DNA of 32,444 nucleotides, from the NCBI GenBank assembly GCA_046589965.1, contig JBKJVF010000105.1, forward strand, positions 1-32,444, given 5' to 3'. This stretch comes from JAJNPS01 sp046589965. Its GTDB lineage: Bacteria > Pseudomonadota > Alphaproteobacteria > Rhodobacterales > Rhodobacteraceae. A program made the position numbers and the translations under genes. This document shows, in pieces, positions 25,557 through 32,444 of this stretch. Every line of letters begins with the position of its first letter. The first letter of the stretch is position 1. The notes beneath the pieces are model-generated. The model did not search any database. It saw only the letters and a list, made by a program, of their open reading frames with translations, and had not been told where the DNA came from.

Positions 25557-26732
25557 ATGGAACGATTTTTCTCGCATTCAGAGTACGAAGGCCGCTGGAA
25601 CCGGGCCGAACGCCTGATGGCCGCGCGGGGGTTCGATGTGGCCGTGGTCTTTGGTCGCGGTGGTGGCACCATCGACAACTGTGGCGATCTGCTGTGGCTG
25701 ACCAATCATTACTCTGTCAGCGGTGGTACCGATTCCCTGATCTGGTCGGCGCGTTCCTTTTCTGGCGTGATCCTGCGCCGCGGCCACGCGCCAGAACTAC
25801 ACATCGATGAACCCGAAGGCAGGGCTGATCTGCTGGCTGTGTCGAACGTGCTTTGCCACACACACCCCTTCGTAGGCGTGGCACTAGCGCTGGTCGCCAA
25901 GGGCATCACCGGACGTGTGGCGATTTGCGGCACCCAGTTCATTCCCGTGAAATACTGGGAACAGCTGATCATGAACACGCCCGGCATCGAATGGGTGGAG
26001 GCCGACGACCTGATCCGCAGCCTGCGGCGCATCAAGAGTCCGGCCGAACTAGAGTGTTACCGCCTGGCCGGAGAGGTGGCGACACGTGCAACTGATGCGA
26101 TGATGAAGGGCCTTGTCTGCGGGATGAGCGAGCGCGAAGCGGCAGGAGAGGCCGCGCGGGTAGTAGTTTCCGGCGGGGGCCGGATACAGGCGATCGGCAC
26201 CAACCACGGCAATACGATGCACTACGATTATCGCAACCCGCTGACAGGTTCCAGCGCGGACACTCCGGCAGTCGGCGACATGGTTCGCGGGACCGTCCAT
26301 GCTGCCTTTCAACATGGTTATTTCTTGGATCCGGGCCGTACCGCCGTGCGAGGCGGTCCGAACGCAGATCAGCATCGGCTGATCGAGGCCACGAATGACA
26401 TCGTAATTCGCCTGTCGTCAATGATGCGTCCGGGCGTGCGGCTTCTGGATGTGGCGGCAGAGGGCGACCGCCTGACCCAAGCCTTTGGCGGCGAAGTGTC
26501 GCCAATCATGAAGAACTTTCCGTTTTTCGGGCATGGTATCGGCCTGTCCTTCGAACAGCCCCGCATCTCCAGCGTGATGTCGCTTCCCGAGGATATTGTC
26601 GAGGTAAACATGGTTTTCGGTGTCGAGGCGTTCCTTTCGCTGGAAGGGATCGGCTCTGCCTTTGTCGAAGATATCCTCATCATCGGCGACGAAGAGAACG
26701 AGTTGCTGACGCGCAGCCCGTATCACTACTGA
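25557..26732 (+). CDS. M24-family hydrolase (Xaa-Pro peptidase/creatinase-like), first copy
   Basis: This 391-residue protein has the creatinase-type N-terminal domain and a C-terminal 'pita-bread' domain. Ligand positions are partly kept: HGYFLDPGRT (second Asp), FGHGIGLSFEQPRI (His and Glu), and VEAFL and EDILI for the last two Glu. The first Asp of the usual GDxxxxDxG is missing (GDMVRGTVHAAF), so metal binding may be altered. A TGA three codons upstream makes this ATG the first possible start. It diverges from the DUF1989 operon and lies 14 bp before a second M24 gene. Confidence 0.9.
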   Translation: MERFFSHSEYEGRWNRAERLMAARGFDVAVVFGRGGGTIDNCGDLLWLTNHYSVSGGTDSLIWSARSFSGVILRRGHAPELHIDEPEGRADLLAVSNVLCHTHPFVGVALALVAKGITGRVAICGTQFIPVKYWEQLIMNTPGIEWVEADDLIRSLRRIKSPAELECYRLAGEVATRATDAMMKGLVCGMSEREAAGEAARVVVSGGGRIQAIGTNHGNTMHYDYRNPLTGSSADTPAVGDMVRGTVHAAFQHGYFLDPGRTAVRGGPNADQHRLIEATNDIVIRLSSMMRPGVRLLDVAAEGDRLTQAFGGEVSPIMKNFPFFGHGIGLSFEQPRISSVMSLPEDIVEVNMVFGVEAFLSLEGIGSAFVEDILIIGDEENELLTRSPYHY

Positions 26733-26746
26733 TCGCGCTTGGTGAC

Positions 26747-27907
26747 ATGAATTTCCTTTCCCTGCGCGGCACTGAAGCGGCCTTCAGCCAAGCAGAGTAC
26801 GCCGCACGTCAGACTGCCGCCCGCGCGGCGATTGCAGGGGCTGGGTTTGGCGCGCTGATCGTCACTGGACCTGAAACCATCTGCTGGCTGACGGGGCGGC
26901 AGACTGCGGGATACTTTGCATTTCAGGCGCTGTTGTTGCTGGCAGAGGGGGACCCGGTGCTGCTGGTGCGTCAGCTCGAACTGGCGGGTGCCCATGCCTG
27001 TACATGGCTTCACCGGATCGAGACTTGGCAGGACGGCCAGGACCCGGTTGCAGCACTGGTCACACTGTTACATGCGGAGGGATGCCGCGATGCTGCGATC
27101 GAACGGGACAGCTGGTTTGTCTCGCCGCTCATGATGGCGCAGGTAGATGCCGCCCTGCCGGGCCTTGCAGATGGATCGGGCATTCTTGCGCCGCTGCGGG
27201 TGGTGAAATCCGCGGTCGAACAGGACGCGATTCGCACCGCTGCACACTATGCCGAAACCGGTCTGACAGCCGCCATTTCGGCCTGCGGGGCAGGTGTTTC
27301 GGAAAACACGGTGGCGGCTGCCATGATGGCCGCGGCCATCGACGCGGGGTCAGAGGCAATGGCCATGGAACCGCTGGTGTCATCGGGGCCGCGCAGCGGA
27401 CTGCCGCATATGACCTGGCGGCGGCGCATCATGCAAAACGGCGACGGCGTCTTTCTGGAGATGGCCGCAAGCCAAGCACGCTATCACGCCGCCCTGATGC
27501 GTTCGGTCTGGATAGGACCGCCCCCCACCGCTGCCACAGCGATGATGGATTGCGCCACAGAGGCTTTGGCCGCCGCACTGGAGGAATGCCGCGCGGGCCG
27601 GCCCTGTTTCGCGCCGCACCGCGCCGCACAATCGGTGATCGACCGCGCCGGGCTAGGGGCCGCATTCCGAAAGCGCATCGGCTATTCTATGGGGATCGCC
27701 TTTGCGCCGGACTGGGGCGAGGGAGCGATCCTCAGTATGTTCGAGGGCGTCGAAAAGCTCATCCAGCCGGGCATGGTGTTCCACCTGCCCGCCACGTTAC
27801 GCGAATACGGGGTGTTCACTGTTGGGGTGTCCGAAACCGTGATCATCGCAGGCGACGGCCCCTGCGAAGTTCTTTCGCGCCTGCCACGTGCCATGACGCT
27901 ACGCTGA
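26747..27907 (+). CDS. M24-family hydrolase, second copy, metal ligands lost (creatinase/ectoine-hydrolase-like)
   Basis: This 386-residue paralogue resembles metal-free M24 enzymes such as creatinase and ectoine hydrolase (EutD/DoeA). The usual Asp pair is replaced (GDGVFLEMAASQARYHAALMR), and the GHGIG segment reads GYSMGIAFAPDWGEG, lacking the His. LQPGMVFHLP-like IQPGMVFHLPATLREYG and GVSETVII follow. Such enzymes hydrolyse C-N bonds in small cyclic or guanidino compounds rather than peptides. It has a GGTGA site before its ATG and forms an operon with the first M24 gene; the two may act as a heteromer. It is not a dead gene, since the frame is intact and full length. Confidence 0.87.
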   Translation: MNFLSLRGTEAAFSQAEYAARQTAARAAIAGAGFGALIVTGPETICWLTGRQTAGYFAFQALLLLAEGDPVLLVRQLELAGAHACTWLHRIETWQDGQDPVAALVTLLHAEGCRDAAIERDSWFVSPLMMAQVDAALPGLADGSGILAPLRVVKSAVEQDAIRTAAHYAETGLTAAISACGAGVSENTVAAAMMAAAIDAGSEAMAMEPLVSSGPRSGLPHMTWRRRIMQNGDGVFLEMAASQARYHAALMRSVWIGPPPTAATAMMDCATEALAAALEECRAGRPCFAPHRAAQSVIDRAGLGAAFRKRIGYSMGIAFAPDWGEGAILSMFEGVEKLIQPGMVFHLPATLREYGVFTVGVSETVIIAGDGPCEVLSRLPRAMTLR

Positions 27908-27959
27908 CCTGCGCCGCCGGGCGCACAGGACGGATTGCCGCGGTTTCAGATCACCTGTC

Positions 27960-28159
27960 AGCACTGTCAGTGGGATGGGGCCTGAGCCGGCTGGGCCGGT
28001 TGCCTATTTTTTGCGGATTCCAAACGCAGCCCTTTCCGGTGCTTTCGCACCAGCACCGAGATCATCCGACTTGCAGCAATGATGTATGTCCGGTTTCTGC
28101 TTTCGCTGCGGAAGGTCGAGGACCTTCTTTGCGCGCAAGAAACCGACATCAGCTTTGAG
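27960..28159 (+). pseudogene. Remnant of an IS6-family transposase (N-terminal part only)
   Basis: Reading the frame from about 28013 gives ADSKRSPFRCFRTSTEIIRL, then MYVRFLLSLRKVEDLL and TDISFE. This matches the N-terminal 45 to 50 residues of IS6-family transposases of the Roseobacter/rhizobial type (family pattern SPFR.F.TSPEIIRLAV..YVRFPLSLR.VEDLL). No start codon remains, and homology stops at about 28159. A left-end-like sequence, GCACTGTC, occurs at 27961. The catalytic DDE part is absent, so it is a dead fragment. Confidence 0.65.
27985..28012 (+). terminator. Possible intrinsic terminator downstream of the M24 operon
   Basis: A seven-pair hairpin (27985-27991 with 27995-28001, one G-U pair) is followed after five bases by six T residues (28007-28012). 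The stem is short and the T-run is not immediately adjacent. It lies within the upstream end of the IS6-type relic. Confidence 0.3.
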
Positions 28160-28646
28160 GCGCCGTCCCTCACGATCTTTTGTCGCCCGCCTTGCGGAAG
28201 CAGAGAGTCAGGGCGGCGCTTTGCCGGTGTTCGAACCAGGCCACCGGCGGACGGACCACCGACCGACGATCGTCATCGGGCTCGACACGTCCGCGTCCAT
28301 TGATGCCCAGATACTTCGGCTTTTTTGGGCAGAGGCGGAAGGCATTGCACGCCGCACCAGGGCAGAAGTGCATCTGCTCGTTTTTGATGAGGAGGTCGGC
28401 CAGACTATCCGGCTCGATCAGGTCGCGGGGCGGGGGCGCATGGACCATCAGGTGCGGACTGGCGGCGGCACCGATTTCACCGACCTGTTCGACAAGTCTG
28501 CCCGTCTACACCCATCGATCCTTGTGGTGCTGACCGATCTGGACGCACCGATCCCTGCCGCGCCCAAGTTTCCGGTAATATGGGCCGTGCCACAGAGAGG
28601 CGAGATGCCACCCTTCGGCAAGCTTCTCTTGATCAAGGATACCTAA
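28158..28646 (+). pseudogene. 3' fragment of a VWA-like (DUF2201-type) gene fused to the IS relic
   Basis: Homology starts at about 28158 with RRRPSRSFVAR. It continues with PTIVIGLDTSASID (MIDAS-like DxSxS), the AEVHLLVFDEEV strand, TGGGTDFTDLF and a terminal VVLTDLDAPIP. This is the C-terminal VWA-like domain of putative metallopeptidase/VWA proteins, which are normally about twice as long and carry an N-terminal HExxH-type domain. That N-terminal part is replaced by the IS6 relic. The remaining frame to 28646 is intact, so the break is likely recent. Any product would be a partial domain. Confidence 0.7.
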
Positions 28647-29010
28647 GCGGGCGCATTGCGGTAAAGCGGATCGACCCGGTGGCCGCGACGACGGCGAGAT
28701 CGATAGCTGGCACCTTTGTGCCTCGACGCGACGCTGCTCGCCGGGGAAAAAAAATGACGGAGGTGCGCCCAAAACGGGCAGCCTGCCTGGCAAGATGTAT
28801 TTCGCGCTTTTGCAGCGCTGGCCTAATAGGCTAAAATCATTATGTTGTTTAAAAGTTTGATCGATGACTTTCCCCGCCCCCAGCATTCCCGCTTTGATAT
28901 ACCCACTGAGGACGGCGCAATTTCTCGACTCTCAAGAAAAAATCTCCCGATGGCTCCCCCCACCGGTCCCTACGGATTGATCAGCCAGACTTTCGAGGCC
29001 CCCCGCTCCC
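28647..29010. other. Intergenic stretch, no recognised gene
   Basis: This 364-bp gap has a run of A residues (28746-28753), a GCCTAATAGGC palindrome near 28822 and AT-rich sequence. A 65-codon frame from 28842 has no ribosome binding site and no recognised family. No recombination site or terminator could be identified. Confidence 0.4.
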
Positions 29011-29421
29011 TCACACATGGTCAGAGCCTGGGAAGCTGAAGCAATCGCCCTCAACCGCGTGAACGGCACGGCCGGCCTTGCGATGGTAGCACTTCGTGGC
29101 GATCTCGGCGATCAGCGGGTGGCCGAGACGCATCTGCCCTCCCGTGGCGTCCGCGCAGTGGCAGCGCAGCCAGCCGTGCAGCACTCTGTCGCGGATGGCC
29201 TGCCAGCCGGCCACGTCGGGCCCGAAGCGGGCCAAGTTCGCCAGCTCCACGTCAGCGTCGGGCAGGGTGCCCGCGGGATCCTGCACGTAGCACTCTGCCC
29301 AGAGGATCAGGGCGGTGGCGAGCATGGGCCGCCCTTTCTCACCTTCGACCAAACAGTGGGCCAAGAACCGACTGGCCATGAATTTTTGGTCGTGGAACTC
29401 AATCCATTCGTCTGATGACAT
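29011..29421 (-). CDS. DUF1376-like protein, phage/plasmid replication-module type
   Basis: The ATG at 29421 gives 136 residues beginning MSSDEWIEFHDQKF. An ATG at 29460 overlaps the stop of a short upstream frame (TGATG) and is an alternative start. The layout W..FHDQKF..S, ALILWAECYVQDPAGTLPD, then WQAIRDRVLHGW resembles DUF1376/YdaU-like proteins of phage replication modules. The assignment is by pattern only. The gene is downstream of and co-oriented with the HTH-domain gene, which fits a phage-like pair. Confidence 0.55.
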   Translation of the reverse strand: MSSDEWIEFHDQKFMASRFLAHCLVEGEKGRPMLATALILWAECYVQDPAGTLPDADVELANLARFGPDVAGWQAIRDRVLHGWLRCHCADATGGQMRLGHPLIAEIATKCYHRKAGRAVHAVEGDCFSFPGSDHV

Positions 29422-29459
29422 GGTTTCGCCGAAACGCAGGGTATAGGCCCAGAAGATCA

Positions 29460-29597
29460 TCAGGCGGCCCATAGTTCTGTCGGCGGGGTCTCGGCCCAAT
29501 TATTTGACGAGGACCCAGAGCGGGTGCTGGGCTGGGTGCCTGACCACGACACGCCCAAGTCCCTGCGATTGCAAAGATACTGTGCGGGGCCAGACAT
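29460..29597 (-). CDS. Possible 45-residue hydrophilic ORF between two phage-like genes
   Basis: This small frame starts 27 bp after the HTH gene's stop. It ends with TGATG, overlapping a potential start of the DUF1376-like gene, as in translational coupling. The product is Ser/Pro/Trp-rich, with no recognised domain and only a weak ribosome binding site. Its position is the main argument for it. Confidence 0.3.
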   Translation of the reverse strand: MSGPAQYLCNRRDLGVSWSGTQPSTRSGSSSNNWAETPPTELWAA

Positions 29598-29623
29598 CTC
29601 GACCAAATGCGGATCAGCAGCAC

Positions 29624-30511
29624 TCACACCGATACCCCGATCTTCGACAGCTCTTCCGACCTGATCAGGCCTCGCCGGACCATGTCCCGAGCCAGCGAGT
29701 GGGTGATCGCAGTCGATGGCACGTATCGCCCTTCGCGAATCTTGGCTGCCCAAAACTCAGCGACGCCAGCTGCTACAGCCTCATCGCGCCACCGCGATGC
29801 TTTAAGCCAACCGTCGGACTGGCAGATCGATCCCGTTGCTTTCCCCGCGCTCTCTCTAGCGTAGCGCCGTGCGGCGCCAAGAATCTCCATCGCATCTTCC
29901 CCAGCCAGCACCGCTTCTCGGAAGAGCTGACGGCTGGCTTTGCGATCCCTCGGTTTCGGATGTGTCGCCCATAGGTCTGCGAAATCACGGTCGATCTGAG
30001 CTTCAGCCCCGCGTGAGGCGCAATGTTTCTTTACTGGTTCCTTTACCGGTTCAGCTTCTGTATCGAGTCCGGCGACTCGGACTCGGCTTTCCCCCAAAAC
30101 CGGAGTCCGCTCACCCTCATTTCCGGACTCGGCGCCGTGTCCGGATTCCGGACTCGGCTCAGCAGTTATCGGCAAGCACTTCTGGTCGGTTGATGGGTCT
30201 CCTCCGACGGCAGGCAGCGATTCGAAGTCCTTTTCGAATGCGAGCACGTACCGGGTAGGACGCTGGCGCCGCGTCTTCTCATCCATTTGCCGCACACGCC
30301 GGATCAAGCCGATACGCTCCAAAGTGGCAAGGTGGACGTTCAGCTGCGACTTGGAAACTTCGCAGTCTTCTGCGAGCAAGGACTGGGACGGAAAGCACCC
30401 GTATTCCGGGTTGTGCCGATCCGCCAAGTGCCACAGCACACCCTTTGCAGGCCAGCTAAGACCGCGCCCCTGACTAGCAATCACCGCCCATGAAGTGGCT
30501 TTATGGCTCAT
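29624..30511 (-). CDS. Winged-HTH protein of phage/plasmid replication type
   Basis: The ATG at 30511 (MSHKATSWAV) gives 295 residues. Residues about 15-85 are a winged helix-turn-helix (GCFPSQSLLAEDCEVSKSQL, NVHLATLERIGLIRRVRQ). A Pro/Glu-rich linker follows. The C-terminal DFADLWATHPKPRDRKASRQ through SDGWLKASRWRDEA resembles the C-terminus of phage replication proteins. An N-terminal extension upstream is possible but lacks support. It probably initiates or regulates replication or transfer of a former mobile element next to serC; no integrase is in the window. Confidence 0.65.
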   Translation of the reverse strand: MSHKATSWAVIASQGRGLSWPAKGVLWHLADRHNPEYGCFPSQSLLAEDCEVSKSQLNVHLATLERIGLIRRVRQMDEKTRRQRPTRYVLAFEKDFESLPAVGGDPSTDQKCLPITAEPSPESGHGAESGNEGERTPVLGESRVRVAGLDTEAEPVKEPVKKHCASRGAEAQIDRDFADLWATHPKPRDRKASRQLFREAVLAGEDAMEILGAARRYARESAGKATGSICQSDGWLKASRWRDEAVAAGVAEFWAAKIREGRYVPSTAITHSLARDMVRRGLIRSEELSKIGVSV

Positions 30512-30826
30512 GATATTGCCCCACCGCGCACCCACACGGACGCGGCTTGCGCTGCGCATCGTCGGGGTGACAGTCGCCGATGGCTTCCGCGAGAGCAGTT
30601 TGGCAGCTTCCCCGCATGCGGTAACGCTCGGAACACATCGACGATCCTGGAAAATCCGCCCCGGTTGCGCCCGCCAGCGCTCCGGGGTTTTCCTTCGCGC
30701 ACGAACCGCGAACTATTCCAGAACCGGCTGTGTCAGATTTGTGCCAATTTTGCTCGCAGGTTCCCGCGTCGTTCTGCACGATCCCGCACGAACCAGCAGG
30801 TTGGGACCCGCAAGAGCCTTTGGGAA
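30512..30826. other. Intergenic stretch between HTH gene and serC leader
   Basis: The divergent gap between the phage-like gene and serC is GC-rich at first and more AT-rich toward serC. Several frames are open on both strands, but none has a good start or a recognisable product. It should contain promoters for both flanking transcripts. The best -35-like sequence toward serC is TTGACG at 30827-30832, without a convincing -10. Confidence 0.4.
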
Positions 30827-30901
30827 TTGACGTTTTTTCAGGGATATCGTAGGTGCCGTCTTGGGACACCCTTCCCCAACGAAGGGCTTTTAGCTGGAAG
30901 G
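30827..30901 (+). promoter_or_regulatory. serC 5' leader with competing hairpins and the ribosome binding site (serC RNA motif candidate)
   Basis: Three elements are visible. Hairpin 1 pairs GGTG (30852-30855) with CACC (30867-30870). Hairpin 2 pairs CCCTTC (30869-30874) with GAAGGG (30881-30886) and is followed by CTTTT. The serC ribosome binding site is GGAAGG (30896-30901). CCTTCC (30870-30875) could instead pair perfectly with that site and block it, so two mutually exclusive folds are possible. A 'serC motif' RNA upstream of serC is described in Rhodobacterales; matching to it here is from memory and position, not a covariance search. Confidence 0.5.
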
Positions 30902-30906
30902 CTACC

Positions 30907-32064
30907 ATGACAGACCTGACTCCGCCGGCCAAGCGCCCGGTTAATCCGCGCTTTTCCTCTGGCCCTTGCGCCAAAATCCCCGGTTACTCCCTTGATATGC
31001 TGGCCGACGCGCCCCTTGGCCGTTCGCACCGTGCCAGCGTTGGCAAGGCGAAGCTGAAAGAGGCGATCGACCTTACCCGCGAAATTCTGGGCGTCCCCGC
31101 CGATTACCGGATCGGGATCGTCCCCGCCTCTGATACCGGCGCGGTGGAGATGGCGATGTGGACGATGCTGGGTGCCCGCCCGGTCGAGATGTTGGCGTGG
31201 GAAAGCTTTGGCGAAGGCTGGGTTACCGATGCGGTGAAACAGCTGAAACTGGACGCGACCGTGCGCATTGCCCCCTACGGGCAGATTGTCGATTTCGCCC
31301 AGATCGACTTCGACCGCGATGTCGTCTTCACCTGGAACGGCACCACCTCTGGCGTTCGCCTGCCCAATGGCGACGCGATCCCTGCCAACCGCCAAGGCCT
31401 CACGATTTGTGATGCCACGAGCGCCGCCTTCGCGATGAACTTGCCTTGGGACAAGCTCGACGTCACCACCTTTTCCTGGCAAAAAGTGCTGGGCGGTGAG
31501 GGCGCGCATGGCGTCATCATCCTGTCCCCACGTGCGGTCGAACGGCTGGAAACCTATACCCCCGTCTGGCCGCTGCCCAAGATCTTCCGGCTGACTGCCA
31601 AGGGCAAACTGATCGAAGGCATCTTCGCGGGCGAGACGATCAACACCCCCTCCATGCTGGCGAACGAGGATTACCTCGTCGCGCTGAAATGGGCGAAATC
31701 CATCGGCGGCCTGCCCGCCCTGATCGCCCGCGCCAGTGCGAATGCCCAAGCGGTCCACGCCTTCTGTGCCCAGAACTCATGGATCGCGAACCTGGCGGAG
31801 GACCCGGCAACCGCGTCGACCACCAGCGTCTGCCTCAAGTTCACCGATCCCCGCATCACCGATGGCGAAGCTTTCGCCAAGGCTGTCGCCAAGCGGATCG
31901 AGAAAGCCGGCGCGGGTTTTGACATGGGCGCCTACCGCGACGCGCCCCCCGGACTGCGAATCTGGTGCGGCTCGACGGTCGAAACCGCCGATGTGCAGGA
32001 CCTGATGCCGTGGATCGCCCACGCGTTTCATACCGAAATCGCAGCCCTCGCCCAGGCGGCGTGA
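30907..32064 (+). CDS. serC: Phosphoserine aminotransferase
   Basis: The ATG at 30907 follows GGAAGG at five bases, giving 385 residues. The reading frame extends upstream only through the leader. The product has the SerC features NPRFSSGPCAKIPGYS, GRSHRAS, TGAVEMAMW, FTWNGTTSGVR, ICDATSAAF and the PLP-binding Lys in SFSWQKVLGGEGA-like FSWQKVLGGEG. It converts 3-phosphohydroxypyruvate and glutamate to 3-phosphoserine in serine and pyridoxal phosphate biosynthesis. It is followed by serA, 98 bp downstream. Confidence 0.96.
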   Translation: MTDLTPPAKRPVNPRFSSGPCAKIPGYSLDMLADAPLGRSHRASVGKAKLKEAIDLTREILGVPADYRIGIVPASDTGAVEMAMWTMLGARPVEMLAWESFGEGWVTDAVKQLKLDATVRIAPYGQIVDFAQIDFDRDVVFTWNGTTSGVRLPNGDAIPANRQGLTICDATSAAFAMNLPWDKLDVTTFSWQKVLGGEGAHGVIILSPRAVERLETYTPVWPLPKIFRLTAKGKLIEGIFAGETINTPSMLANEDYLVALKWAKSIGGLPALIARASANAQAVHAFCAQNSWIANLAEDPATASTTSVCLKFTDPRITDGEAFAKAVAKRIEKAGAGFDMGAYRDAPPGLRIWCGSTVETADVQDLMPWIAHAFHTEIAALAQAA

Positions 32065-32068
32065 CGGA

Positions 32069-32136
32069 AGAGTCGGGCTGAAGCCCGACCTACGCCGTCC
32101 CACCCCCTTTCATAGGTCGGGCTTCAGCCCGACTCT
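32069..32136. repeat. Perfect 24-bp inverted repeat between serC and serA
   Basis: The arm at 32069-32092 is the exact reverse complement of the arm at 32113-32136, with a 20-base loop. Each arm contains its own near-palindrome, GTCGGGCTGAAGCCCGAC, so smaller hairpins can also form. This resembles dispersed REP-like palindromes. It may be a mobile palindromic element or a strong transcript hairpin tuning serA relative to serC. Confidence 0.75.
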
Positions 32137-32162
32137 CCCCCCGACAACAAAGGACCTATCCC

Positions 32163-32444
32163 ATGGCTCCCAAAGTTCTCGTCTCCGACGAACTCTCTGA
32201 AACCGCCGTCCAGATCTTCCGCGACCGCGGGGTCGAGGTCGACTACATGCCAAAACTCGGCAAGGACAAGGACGCCCTCGCCGCCATCATCGACCAGTAT
32301 GACGGGCTTGCCATCCGCTCCGCCACCAAAGCGACCGAGAAACTGCTGGAGCGCGCGACCCGCCTGAAGGTCATCGGTCGCGCCGGGATCGGGGTCGACA
32401 ATGTCGACATCCAGGCGGCATCAAAAAAGGGCGTCATCGTGATG
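32163..32444 (+). CDS. serA: D-3-phosphoglycerate dehydrogenase, N-terminal part, runs off window
   Basis: The 94 codons present, MAPKVLVSDELSETAVQIF through VIGRAGIGVDNVDIQAA, match the start of SerA, which oxidises 3-phosphoglycerate to phosphohydroxypyruvate, the SerC substrate. The gene continues past the window, so the NAD-binding and C-terminal domains are not visible. The serC-serA order is typical of Rhodobacterales. Confidence 0.93.
   Translation, partial: MAPKVLVSDELSETAVQIFRDRGVEVDYMPKLGKDKDALAAIIDQYDGLAIRSATKATEKLLERATRLKVIGRAGIGVDNVDIQAASKKGVIVM

Noticed and set aside
26747..27907. Assigning the second M24 gene as ectoine hydrolase (eutD/doeA)
   Set aside because: It resembles that group, but no deacetylase (doeB/eutE) or ectoine transporter genes are present, so only the broad family is claimed.
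28842..29039. 65-codon plus-strand frame
   Set aside because: No ribosome binding site before its ATG, no recognisable domain, and it overlaps the 3' end of the better supported minus-strand gene.
30501..30974. Minus-strand 157-codon frame overlapping the start of serC
   Set aside because: It crosses the serC leader and start codon and has no family features; serC is certain.

Overview
The window is high-GC DNA that looks like an alphaproteobacterium of the Rhodobacterales. The serC-serA pair with a structured leader just upstream of serC, an IS6-type transposase relic of the Roseobacter/rhizobial kind, and dense solute-uptake operons all fit that placement, which is an inference from gene content only. 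No tRNA, rRNA or CRISPR array was recognised.

Layout. (1) 2-3850: the 3' part of a very large SF1 helicase with a PD-(D/E)xK-type nuclease domain and a GreA/GreB-like C-terminal domain, of a kind common in defence islands. (2) 4459-13884: a sugar or polyol module. It has a TIM-barrel isomerase/epimerase, a Gfo/Idh/MocA dehydrogenase, a DeoR repressor, a DhnA/DeoC-type class I aldolase, a PfkB kinase and a complete CUT1-type ABC importer (ATPase, binding protein, two permeases). The logic is import, isomerise/oxidise, phosphorylate, cleave. Similar CGAAA/ATTCGAAAG boxes lie before the aldolase and the binding-protein genes, so the DeoR protein may control both transcripts. (3) 14308-21325: one tightly coupled operon of pxpA, a class IV aminotransferase, pxpC, an FCD-GntR regulator, a D-2-hydroxyacid dehydrogenase, an M20 amidohydrolase, a second GntR regulator and pxpB. 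The three 5-oxoprolinase-type subunits are split by five to six unrelated catabolic and regulatory genes. (4) 21410-25257, minus strand: an amino-acid-type ABC importer whose operon also encodes a DUF1989 protein (carboxyguanidine-deiminase-like) and an agmatinase-type ureohydrolase. (5) 25557-27907: two M24 'pita-bread' hydrolases, divergent from (4), with altered metal ligands.

Blocks 3 to 5 together look like a catabolic system for a nitrogen-rich compound with a C-N ring, ureido or guanidino group. The importer brings it in, the ureohydrolase, DUF1989 and M24 proteins act on amidino or amide C-N bonds, M20 cleaves an N-carbamoyl or similar amide, PxpABC opens a lactam with ATP, and the aminotransferase and dehydrogenase handle the amino/oxo acid. 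The substrate is not identifiable from sequence alone, and this is the best candidate for an undescribed pathway here.

(6) 27960-30511 is a scarred accessory segment: an IS6-family transposase relic fused directly to the 3' end of a VWA-like gene, then a minus-strand pair resembling phage replication-module proteins. (7) 30907 to the end is core metabolism: serC and the start of serA (phosphorylated serine pathway). There is a structured leader before serC and a perfect 24-bp inverted repeat between the two genes.
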